A stretch of 50,468 nucleotides of DNA. It comes from an uncultured Blautia sp. GTDB lineage: Bacteria > Bacillota > Clostridia > Lachnospirales > Lachnospiraceae. The DNA lies in NCBI GenBank assembly GCA_945864225.1, contig CAMBAL010000010.1:1-50468 (forward strand). Direction: 5' to 3'. Positions 44,309 through 50,468 of the stretch are shown here, piece by piece. The number at the start of each line of letters is the position of its first letter. Position 1 is the stretch's first letter. The position numbers and the translations under genes were made by a program. Below the pieces are notes generated by a model. The model did not search any database and was not told the origin of the DNA. It saw only the letters and a list, made by a program, of their open reading frames with translations.

Positions 44309-44965
44309 ATGTTGGAAAGTTATAAGACATTACTGGAAGGCGGTACCGCAGAAATTGTAGAAAAAAAATCCAGATTTATCGCAACAGTCAGGCTTGTGGA
44401 GTCGGAAGAAGAAGCGCTGACTTTTATAGAGGAAATGAAAAAAAAATACTGGGATGCACGTCACAACTGTTATGTGTACTCTGTGGGAATGAACAGGGAA
44501 TATACCAGATGCAGTGACGACGGAGAACCTTCCGGTACTGCCGGAAGACCTATGCTCGATGTGATTCTTGGAGAAGATATTTATAATGTGGCTGTTGTGG
44601 TGACACGTTATTTTGGTGGAATTCTTCTTGGTACCGGCGGACTGGTGCGTGCTTATTCCAAAGCTGTACAGGAAGGGTTGAAAAACAGCAGGATCATTCA
44701 GAAAAAATACGGAATATCACTGGAAGTTACGACAGATTATACGGGAATCGGTAAGATTCAGTACATTGCAGGAGAACGAAAACTGCCTGTTCTGGATTCC
44801 GAATATACGGATAAAGTGGTGATGAAGCTTCTTGTACCGGCAGATGAGACAGAAGCTGTCCGGAAAGCGATCACAGAAGGTACGAACGGCCGGGCGCGTA
44901 TGCAGAAAGAAAAGGATCTGTATTTTGCAGTTCTTGACGGGGAAGTACATATATTTGAAAAATAA
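44309..44965 (+). CDS. yigZ: YigZ/IMPACT family protein
   Basis: 218-residue protein of the UPF0029/IMPACT family, with EIVEKKSRFIATVRLVESEE at the start and the family signature DDGEPSGTAGRPMLDVI near residue 71, followed by VVVTRYFGGILLGTGGLVRA. The C-terminal third is the smaller DUF1949-like domain. The family is widespread and linked in eukaryotes to translation control, but the bacterial role is unclear. GGAGG lies upstream. A GC-rich bidirectional hairpin follows. Confidence 0.9.
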   Translation: MLESYKTLLEGGTAEIVEKKSRFIATVRLVESEEEALTFIEEMKKKYWDARHNCYVYSVGMNREYTRCSDDGEPSGTAGRPMLDVILGEDIYNVAVVVTRYFGGILLGTGGLVRAYSKAVQEGLKNSRIIQKKYGISLEVTTDYTGIGKIQYIAGERKLPVLDSEYTDKVVMKLLVPADETEAVRKAITEGTNGRARMQKEKDLYFAVLDGEVHIFEK

Positions 44966-44968
44966 AAG

Positions 44969-44994
44969 GGGTGCCCTCCGGAAAGAGGGCACCC
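44969..44994. terminator. Bidirectional terminator between yigZ and the cyclophilin gene
   Basis: GGGTGCCCTC, loop CGGAAA, GAGGGCACCC: a perfect 10-bp stem. On the minus strand it is followed by CTTTTATTTTT. Confidence 0.8.
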
Positions 44995-45031
44995 TGAATG
45001 TTTCTGTGCATGTCAGAAAACCAGAAGAAAC

Positions 45032-45550
45032 TCAGCACTTCTCCGGTTCCGGGTATTCGGTACCAAAGGTTTCTACAGTTACAGATTTCATTTTCTGTTC
45101 GTCAAGCGGTTTGTCTCTGTAATCAGTATCTTCTTCTGCAATGCGGTCTACTACATCCATACCTTCGATGACTTTGCCGAATGCAGCGTAGCTTCCGTCA
45201 AGATGCGGAGCGGCTTTGTGCATGATAAAGAACTGGCTTCCGGCAGAATTCGGATTCATGGCTCTTGCCATGGAAAGTACGCCCGGGGTATGTTTCAGAT
45301 CATTTTTGAATCTGTTCTTGGAGAATTCACCCTTGATGGAATATCCCGGACCGCCCATACCTGTTCCGTCCGGGCATCCGCCCTGGATCATGAAGCCATT
45401 GATGACACGATGGAAGATCAGACCATTATAAAAGCCTTTGTTCACAAGGCTGATGAAGTTATTTACTGTATTTGGGGCAATTTCCGGATGCAGTTCTGCC
45501 TTGATGACATCGCCGTTTTCCATAGTGATTGTAACGATTGGGTTTGCCAT
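45032..45550 (-). CDS. ppiB: Peptidyl-prolyl cis-trans isomerase, cyclophilin type
   Basis: 172-residue cytoplasmic cyclophilin (no signal peptide) that accelerates proline isomerisation. Signature segments are [20 protein letters not shown] and [20 protein letters not shown], then [20 protein letters not shown] with the catalytic-site Gln-Phe-Phe. A good AGGAGA ribosome site and a strong promoter precede it. Confidence 0.94.
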   Translation of the reverse strand: MANPIVTITMENGDVIKAELHPEIAPNTVNNFISLVNKGFYNGLIFHRVINGFMIQGGCPDGTGMGGPGYSIKGEFSKNRFKNDLKHTPGVLSMARAMNPNSAGSQFFIMHKAAPHLDGSYAAFGKVIEGMDVVDRIAEEDTDYRDKPLDEQKMKSVTVETFGTEYPEPEKC

Positions 45551-45597
45551 ATTTTCAGTCTCCTTTTCAAAAAGTATTGTTTTTCTCTGTTCGCTCT

Positions 45598-45626
45598 ATT
45601 ATAATATGCGAAGAACAATTCTGCAA
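45598..45626 (-). promoter_or_regulatory. Promoter of the cyclophilin gene
   Basis: On the minus strand TTGCAG (45626-45621), 17-bp spacer and TATAAT (45603-45598). Confidence 0.7.
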
Positions 45627-45667
45627 GAAAAAGGTAACAGGATGTTGTTTTGGGGTTGCTGTCTGCT

Positions 45668-45695
45668 TTGTGATGAACAGTAACGCTTTTATATA
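45668..45695 (+). promoter_or_regulatory. Possible promoter of the tsaE operon
   Basis: TTGTGA (45668-45673), 16-bp spacer, TATATA (45690-45695), close to the tsaE start. Confidence 0.4.
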
Positions 45696-45711
45696 TAAGG
45701 AAAGGGAAAAC

Positions 45712-46167
45712 ATGATCATAGAAACGAGAACTACAGAAGAAACATTTGCATTGGGCGAGAAGGTCGGAAGATGTGCCAGACCCGGACAGATTTATACATT
45801 GACAGGTGACCTTGGCGTGGGAAAGACTGTTTTTACCCAGGGAGTTGCGGCCGGTCTCGATATTACGGAACCCATCAGCAGTCCTACATTTACTATTATT
45901 CAGGTATATGAAGGGGGAAGACTGCCATTTTATCATTTTGATGTATATCGTATCGGTGATATTGAAGAGATGGAAGAAATCGGTTATGACGATTATTTTT
46001 TTGGAGAGGGAATCTGTCTGATCGAGTGGGCAAATCTGATTGAGGAGATTCTTCCGGAGAAGCTGATACGGGTTACTATAGAAAAAGATCTGGAACAGGG
46101 GTTTGACTACCGTAGGATTATAATTGAAGGTCTGGATGATGATTTTGGAGGTCAAGTTTGGAAGTGA
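45712..46167 (+). CDS. tsaE: tRNA threonylcarbamoyladenosine biosynthesis ATPase TsaE
   Basis: 151-residue ATPase required, with TsaB and TsaD, to make t6A at position 37 of ANN-decoding tRNAs. The P-loop is GDLGVGKT (residues 32-39), followed by the family stretch ISSPTFTIIQVYEGGRLPFY and HFDVYR. The ATG at 45712 gives the standard short N-terminus. The last codons (VWK and the TGA stop) lie within copy B of the 66-bp duplicated element, so its original C-terminus may have been altered when that element arrived. Confidence 0.93.
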   Translation: MIIETRTTEETFALGEKVGRCARPGQIYTLTGDLGVGKTVFTQGVAAGLDITEPISSPTFTIIQVYEGGRLPFYHFDVYRIGDIEEMEEIGYDDYFFGEGICLIEWANLIEEILPEKLIRVTIEKDLEQGFDYRRIIIEGLDDDFGGQVWK

Positions 46168-46219
46168 ACTTCCAAATCTACCATTATTGACGCAGCAAGT
46201 GCGTCAGGAAAGAGGAAAA
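46154..46219 (+). repeat. Duplicated 66-bp leader element, copy B
   Basis: Identical to 29381-29446. It holds the tsaE stop codon in its first palindrome (46157-46176), a TGACGC/GCGTCA hairpin (46188-46206) and the ribosome binding site for tsaB, ending one base before the tsaB ATG. Confidence 0.9.
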
Positions 46220-46220
46220 A

Positions 46221-46964
46221 ATGAAAATATTAGCACTGGACAGTTCCGGAATTGTGGCATCGGTTGCTGTTGTGGAGGATGACACACTTCTGGCGGAATA
46301 TACCGTAAATTACAAAAAAACACATTCTCAGACGCTGCTTCCCATGCTGGATGAGATTGTAAAAATGACAGAACTTGATATGGATACAGTAGACGCCATT
46401 GCTGTTGCAGCCGGTCCGGGATCATTTACAGGCCTGCGTATCGGTTCTGCTACAGCCAAGGGACTGGGGCTTGCTCTTAAGAAACCGTTGATTCCGGTAC
46501 CGACAGTGGATGCGCTGGCTTATAATCTGTATGATGCCGGAGGGCTGATCTGTCCCATTATGGATGCCCGGAGAAATCAGGTATATACAGGAATCTACCG
46601 ATTTGAGAATCACAGACTGTCTGTTCTGAAAAGCCAGTGGGCAGGGGCTGTCACGGAACTTCTGGAGATGCTGAATGAAATGGGAGAACCAGTGACATTT
46701 CTGGGGGATGGCGTGCCTGTATTCCGCCAGGTGATCTCAGAAACACTGCAGGTGCCGTTTTCATTTGCACCGGCCCATGTGAATAAACAGAGAGCAGCAG
46801 CAGTTGCCGCTCTTGGTCTGGAATATTATAAAGAAGGAAAAACAGAGACTGCGATGGAACATTGTCCGGATTATCTCAGGGTATCTCAGGCGGAACGGGA
46901 ACGTGCACAGAGGGAAAAGGCTGCAGAGGCAGCAGGAAACCGTGACGGGGAGGCTGCTTTATGA
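46221..46964 (+). CDS. tsaB: tRNA threonylcarbamoyladenosine biosynthesis protein TsaB
   Basis: 247-residue ASKHA-fold partner of TsaD, beginning MKILALDSSGIVASVAVVED and containing AVAAGPGSFTGLRIGSATAK near residue 56, the family hallmark. Its ribosome binding site is supplied by the duplicated 66-bp element, so its translation may be controlled separately from tsaE. The end overlaps rimI by an ATGA. Confidence 0.94.
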   Translation: MKILALDSSGIVASVAVVEDDTLLAEYTVNYKKTHSQTLLPMLDEIVKMTELDMDTVDAIAVAAGPGSFTGLRIGSATAKGLGLALKKPLIPVPTVDALAYNLYDAGGLICPIMDARRNQVYTGIYRFENHRLSVLKSQWAGAVTELLEMLNEMGEPVTFLGDGVPVFRQVISETLQVPFSFAPAHVNKQRAAAVAALGLEYYKEGKTETAMEHCPDYLRVSQAERERAQREKAAEAAGNRDGEAAL

Positions 46965-47398
46965 TACTTCGGGAAATGGTGGTAGACGATCTGGATCAGG
47001 TGATGGAAATTGAACAGGATCTGTTTGCTGTACCATGGACCAGAGAAGGATATTTCACATTTCTTACAAGAGATGATGCGATGTTTCTTGTGGTGGAAGA
47101 AAAAGGCCGTATTCTCGCCTATTGCGGGCTGCTGATGGTTCTGGATGAAGGTGATGTGACCAATGTGGCTGTTCGCCGGGACAGGCAGAAAGAAGGAATC
47201 GGGAATTTTCTCATGGAAAGCCTGATCAGACTGGCAGACGGTATGGGAGTGACGACGATTCATCTGGAAGTCCGTTCCGGTAATGAAACGGCCATCCGTC
47301 TGTATGAACGAAATGGATTTGCCAGAGATGGGATTCGCAGGAATTATTATACGGATCCTGTGGAAGATGCGCTTCTTATGACCAGACATCCGCAGTAA
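46961..47398 (+). CDS. rimI: Ribosomal protein alanine N-acetyltransferase RimI-like
   Basis: 145-residue GNAT acetyltransferase with the acetyl-CoA motif VTNVAVRRDRQKEGIGNFLM and the C-terminal ETAIRLYERNGFARDGIRRN. RimI acetylates the N-terminus of ribosomal protein S18 in E. coli; genes of this type lie between tsaB and tsaD in many Firmicutes. The start overlaps the tsaB stop (ATGA), showing translational coupling. Confidence 0.88.
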   Translation: MILREMVVDDLDQVMEIEQDLFAVPWTREGYFTFLTRDDAMFLVVEEKGRILAYCGLLMVLDEGDVTNVAVRRDRQKEGIGNFLMESLIRLADGMGVTTIHLEVRSGNETAIRLYERNGFARDGIRRNYYTDPVEDALLMTRHPQ

Positions 47399-47426
47399 AA
47401 AGGCTATCAGGAGGAATCAGAATCGT

Positions 47427-48338
47427 ATGTTAGATGTTTGTTTGTTGGGAACAGGGGGCATGATGCCTTTGCCAAGAAGATGGCTGACGGCATTGATGAC
47501 CCGATACAATGGAAGCAGTCTTCTGATTGACTGCGGAGAAGGAACACAGGTTGCAATCCGGGAAAAAGGCTGGACATTTAAGCCAATTGATGTGATCTGC
47601 TTTACACATTATCATGGAGATCATATCAGCGGACTGCCAGGGCTTCTGCTTTCTATGGGAAACGCGGACCGGACAGAACCTCTGACACTTGTGGGACCAA
47701 AAGGTCTGGAACGTGTGGTGAATGCCCTGCGTATTATTGCACCGGAACTGCCTTTTGAACTGAAGTTTATCGAAATTACAAAGCCGGAAGAAGTTCTGGA
47801 ACTGAATGGCTACCGTATTACAGCGTTTAAAGTGAATCACAATGTACTTTGCTATGGATATACGCTGGAAATTCTGCGCAAAGGGAAATTTTCACCGGAA
47901 AGAGCAAGAGAACAGGAAATTCCGCTGAAATTCTGGAACCCGCTGCAGAAAGGAGAGACAGTGGAAGAAGACGGACGGGTCTACACTCCGGATATGGTGC
48001 TGGGGCCTCAGCGAAAAGGAATCAAACTCACTTATTCGACAGACACCAGACCGACAGAATCCATTCTTCGCAACGCAGCAGGGTCTGACCTTTTTATCTG
48101 TGAAGGAATGTATGGAGAAGAGGATAAGGCTGACAAGGCCAAAGGCTATAAGCATATGACATTCAAAGAGGCGGCAGTACTTGCGAGGGATGCCGGTGTG
48201 CGTGAAATGTGGCTTACGCATTACAGCCCCTCCCTGATCAGACCGGATGACTATATGGAAAGTGTGAGAAGTATTTTTCCTGATGCATATGCCGGAAAAG
48301 ACGGAAAGAGTGTGGAATTGAATTTTGAAGAGGAGTGA
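47427..48338 (+). CDS. rnz: Ribonuclease Z
   Basis: 303-residue metallo-beta-lactamase fold endonuclease that matures tRNA 3' ends. The zinc motif is [12 protein letters not shown] (His61, His63, Asp65, His66), and a C-terminal WLTHYSPS segment supplies further ligands. Because the tRNA-Ser(UGA) gene just downstream of this operon has no encoded CCA, tRNase Z processing is expected to be needed. AGGAGG lies upstream. It is inserted between rimI and tsaD. Confidence 0.93.
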   Translation: MLDVCLLGTGGMMPLPRRWLTALMTRYNGSSLLIDCGEGTQVAIREKGWTFKPIDVICFTHYHGDHISGLPGLLLSMGNADRTEPLTLVGPKGLERVVNALRIIAPELPFELKFIEITKPEEVLELNGYRITAFKVNHNVLCYGYTLEILRKGKFSPERAREQEIPLKFWNPLQKGETVEEDGRVYTPDMVLGPQRKGIKLTYSTDTRPTESILRNAAGSDLFICEGMYGEEDKADKAKGYKHMTFKEAAVLARDAGVREMWLTHYSPSLIRPDDYMESVRSIFPDAYAGKDGKSVELNFEEE

Positions 48339-48345
48339 TACGGAC

Positions 48346-49365
48346 ATGAAGGATACTTTGATTCTGGCAATTGAGAGTTCCTGTGATGAAACAGCTGCTT
48401 CTGTTGTCAAAAATGGAAGGACGATTTTGTCAAATGTGATTTCATCTCAGATAGAGCTCCATAAGTTATATGGAGGAGTTGTGCCGGAAATTGCGTCGCG
48501 CAAACATATTGAAAAGATTAATCAGGTAATCGAGGAAGCACTGGATACGGCCGGAGTAACTCTGGATGATCTGGATGCGATCGGAGTTACCTATGGCCCG
48601 GGACTGGTAGGGGCGCTTCTTGTAGGCGTTGCTGAGGCAAAGGCAATTGCATACGCGAAGAAACTGCCTCTGGTTGGTGTGCATCATATTGAAGGGCATG
48701 TATCTGCCAATTATATAGAGAATCCGGATCTGGAACCTCCGTTTTTGTGTCTGATCGTTTCCGGAGGACATACACATCTTGTAATTGTAAAAGATTACGG
48801 AGAATTTGAAATCCTCGGGCGTACACGGGACGATGCTGCGGGGGAGGCTTTTGATAAAGTAGCCAGAGCCATTGGTCTTGGCTATCCCGGTGGACCGAAA
48901 ATTGATAAATTATCAAAAGAAGGAAATCCGGATGCCATTGAGTTTCCACGGGCAAAGATTGGAGACTGTCCTTATGATTTCAGTTTCAGCGGCGTGAAGT
49001 CTGCGGTGCTGAATTACCTGAATAACGCGAAGATGAAAGGGGAAGAAGTGAATCGTGCTGATCTGGCTGCCTCTTTCCAGAAAGCGGTTGTGGATGTGCT
49101 GGTAGAGCATACGATGATGGCTGCGAAGGATTACGGAATGAATAAAATTGCAATTGCGGGCGGAGTGGCATCGAACGGAACACTTCGGGAAGCTATGAAA
49201 AACGCATGTGAGAAACGGAAATATCATTTTTATCATCCGTCACCGATTTTCTGTACAGATAATGCGGCAATGATCGGCGTGGCGGCCTATTATGAATTTA
49301 TCAAGGGTACCCGGCATGGATGGGATCTGAATGCGGTTCCAAATCTGAAATTGGGTGAACGATAA
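48346..49365 (+). CDS. tsaD: tRNA threonylcarbamoyltransferase TsaD
   Basis: 339-residue catalytic subunit of t6A synthesis. It starts [20 protein letters not shown] and has the metal-binding [11 protein letters not shown] motif (His114, His118), [11 protein letters not shown], and a C-terminal [18 protein letters not shown] plus [15 protein letters not shown] precedes the ATG at 48346, placed just after the rnz stop, so the genes are co-transcribed. Confidence 0.96.
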   Translation: MKDTLILAIESSCDETAASVVKNGRTILSNVISSQIELHKLYGGVVPEIASRKHIEKINQVIEEALDTAGVTLDDLDAIGVTYGPGLVGALLVGVAEAKAIAYAKKLPLVGVHHIEGHVSANYIENPDLEPPFLCLIVSGGHTHLVIVKDYGEFEILGRTRDDAAGEAFDKVARAIGLGYPGGPKIDKLSKEGNPDAIEFPRAKIGDCPYDFSFSGVKSAVLNYLNNAKMKGEEVNRADLAASFQKAVVDVLVEHTMMAAKDYGMNKIAIAGGVASNGTLREAMKNACEKRKYHFYHPSPIFCTDNAAMIGVAAYYEFIKGTRHGWDLNAVPNLKLGER

Positions 49366-49379
49366 ACGGAGATAAAACT

Positions 49380-50072
49380 ATGGCAGATAAAAAATGTACG
49401 GCGATCGTCCTGGCTGCCGGACAGGGAAAACGGATGAACAGCAGTATACAAAAACAGTTTCTGGAGATAAAAGGGTATCCGGTTCTTTATTATTCTCTGA
49501 AATGCTTTCAGGACAGCCCGCTGATTGGGGAAATTGTTCTTGTGACATCAGAAAATGCAGTTTCCTATTGCAGAAGTGAAATTGTTAAAAAATATGGATT
49601 TTCCAAAGTGACAGGTATCATTGCCGGCGGAAAAGAACGATATGATTCAGTGTATGCGGGACTTCTCGCGTGTGGAGAATGTGAATATGTTTTTATCCAT
49701 GACGGAGCAAGACCGTTTATATCAGAAGAAATTCTGGAGCGGGGACTGACAGGAGTGCAGGAAACTGGTGCCTGCGTAATTGGAATGCCATCCAAAGATA
49801 CCGTTAAAATTGCGGATGAGGATGGATTTGTAAAAGAAACACCGGACAGGAAAAATGTGTGGACGATACAGACGCCGCAGATTTTTTCTTACAGACTGAT
49901 TCGTGATGCGCATGAAAGTATCCGGAAAAAAGATATGTCTGCCATTACAGACGATGCCATGGTTGTTGAACAGGAAACGGGGGTCCGTGTCAGACTGGCA
50001 GAAGGCTCTTATCAGAATATAAAGATTACAACACCCGAGGATCTTGCCGTCGCAGAATCCTTTTTGGAATAG
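49380..50072 (+). CDS. ispD: 2-C-methyl-D-erythritol 4-phosphate cytidylyltransferase
   Basis: 230-residue enzyme of the MEP isoprenoid pathway, transferring CMP to methylerythritol phosphate. The nucleotide-binding start is AIVLAAGQGKRMNSSIQKQF, and other hallmarks are VFIHDGARPFIS near residue 103 and ITDDAMVVEQETGVRVRLAE near the end. It follows tsaD by 14 bases and closes the operon. A TarI-type cytidylyltransferase is the main alternative, less likely from these motifs. Confidence 0.88.
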   Translation: MADKKCTAIVLAAGQGKRMNSSIQKQFLEIKGYPVLYYSLKCFQDSPLIGEIVLVTSENAVSYCRSEIVKKYGFSKVTGIIAGGKERYDSVYAGLLACGECEYVFIHDGARPFISEEILERGLTGVQETGACVIGMPSKDTVKIADEDGFVKETPDRKNVWTIQTPQIFSYRLIRDAHESIRKKDMSAITDDAMVVEQETGVRVRLAEGSYQNIKITTPEDLAVAESFLE

Positions 50073-50081
50073 TTTTTAGAA

Positions 50082-50100
50082 TAGAGTGTGTTTGAAAAGA
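50082..50100. repeat. Fragment of the GTTTGCAAATT palindromic repeat
   Basis: AGAGTGTGTTTGAAAAG is the inverse of the TTTTCAAACACGCTCT end of this family. Confidence 0.35.
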
Positions 50101-50128
50101 AAAATATATAAAAAAAGAAAAAATCTTG

Positions 50129-50157
50129 TTGACATGACAAAAAAATGATGGTAGAAT
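50129..50157 (+). promoter_or_regulatory. Promoter of tRNA-Ser(UGA)
   Basis: TTGACA (50129-50134), 17-bp spacer, TAGAAT (50152-50157). Confidence 0.75.
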
Positions 50158-50209
50158 ATTTCTTGCGCTGACAGTGATGCGCTTTTTTGGCGACATTTAA
50201 GACGCATCT

Positions 50210-50295
50210 GGAGAGATATCGAAGTGGTCATAACGAGGCGGTCTTGAAAACCGTTTGTCCGCAAGGGCGCGTGGGTTCGAATCCCACTCTCTCCG
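50210..50295 (+). tRNA. tRNA-Ser (anticodon UGA)
   Basis: Class II tRNA of 86 nt: acceptor GGAGAGA with TCTCTCC plus G discriminator, anticodon loop CTTGAAA giving UGA, a long variable arm (TTTGTCCGCAAGGGCGC) and T loop GTTCGAATC. CCA is not encoded; TTT follows the discriminator base. Confidence 0.93.
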
Positions 50296-50339
50296 TTTGT
50301 CTGGTACGAAAAAAGATTGAAAAAAATCAAAAAAAGTGC

Positions 50340-50368
50340 TTGACAAAAGAAAATGTATGATTTACAAT
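50340..50368 (+). promoter_or_regulatory. Promoter of tRNA-Ser(GGA)
   Basis: TTGACA (50340-50345), 17-bp spacer, TACAAT (50363-50368). Confidence 0.75.
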
Positions 50369-50425
50369 AAGTGCTGTTGAGTTCGCGAAAACGAATGAAA
50401 CAAAACTGCGTAAGTAGGGCAATTT

Positions 50426-50468
50426 GGAGAAGTACCCAAGCTGGCCGAAGGGGCTCCCCTGGAAAGGG
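50426..50468 (+). tRNA. tRNA-Ser (anticodon GGA), cut by the window end
   Basis: The 5' half is present: GGAGAAG acceptor, TACCCAAGCTGGCCGAAGG D arm, and loop CTGGAAA with anticodon GGA. Confidence 0.85.

Overview
The window looks like a chromosomal segment of a low-to-mid GC anaerobic Firmicute of the Lachnospiraceae (Blautia/Dorea/Clostridium cluster XIVa type). Supporting signs are strong AGGAGG ribosome binding sites, TTGACA/TATAAT promoters, a FabK-type fatty acid operon with fused AccD-AccA, a YedE/DUF3343 selenium-associated cluster, HprK with a ROK glucokinase, a DUF1846 protein and serine tRNA genes without encoded CCA. The genus is an inference from gene content. No phage, insertion sequence, CRISPR array or resistance island is visible; most of the window is housekeeping or metabolic core with small repeats between genes.

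Layout. 1-8.0 kb: sugar-acid catabolism. A divergent IclR regulator faces eda-kdgK; a remnant of an Rpn-type nuclease follows; then a GntR/FadR regulator, a GntP permease and an IlvD/Edd dehydratase. Together these could import gluconate (or a similar acid), dehydrate it to 2-keto-3-deoxygluconate, phosphorylate that and split it to pyruvate and glyceraldehyde-3-phosphate. 8.3-17.7 kb: a ten-gene fatty acid operon fabH-acpP-fabK-fabD-fabG-fabF-accB-fabZ-accC-accDA with a FabT-like palindrome over its promoter. 17.9-19.3 kb: pyruvate kinase. 19.35-23.4 kb: a selenium-associated cluster (LysR regulator and class V aminotransferase on the minus strand; YedE transporter, TusA-like protein and DUF3343 protein on the plus strand). 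23.7-28.3 kb: greA, a Na/Pi cotransporter with PhoU-like tail, and a PhoB/PhoR-like two-component pair. 28.4-34.8 kb: a DUF6062-type protein with a duplicated CxxC...CxxH module, a broken YbaK/ProX-like deacylase, an AraC regulator divergent from a nucleotidyltransferase and NahK-like kinase pair, and DUF1846. 35-41.3 kb: ftsH, uvrC, hprK, glucokinase. 41.5-45.6 kb: class A PBP, YigZ, cyclophilin. 45.7-50.1 kb: tsaE-tsaB-rimI-rnz-tsaD-ispD, then tRNA-Ser(UGA) and the start of tRNA-Ser(GGA).

The most unusual signals are non-coding. A 66-bp sequence is perfectly duplicated 16.8 kb apart; each copy carries two hairpins and a ribosome binding site and ends one base before a start codon (29381-29446 and 46154-46219). 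Two further families of palindromic repeats are scattered between genes. Other notable items are a 39-bp tandem repeat inside the cysteine desulfurase-like gene, paired operator palindromes at the sugar-acid promoters, and the two decayed genes.
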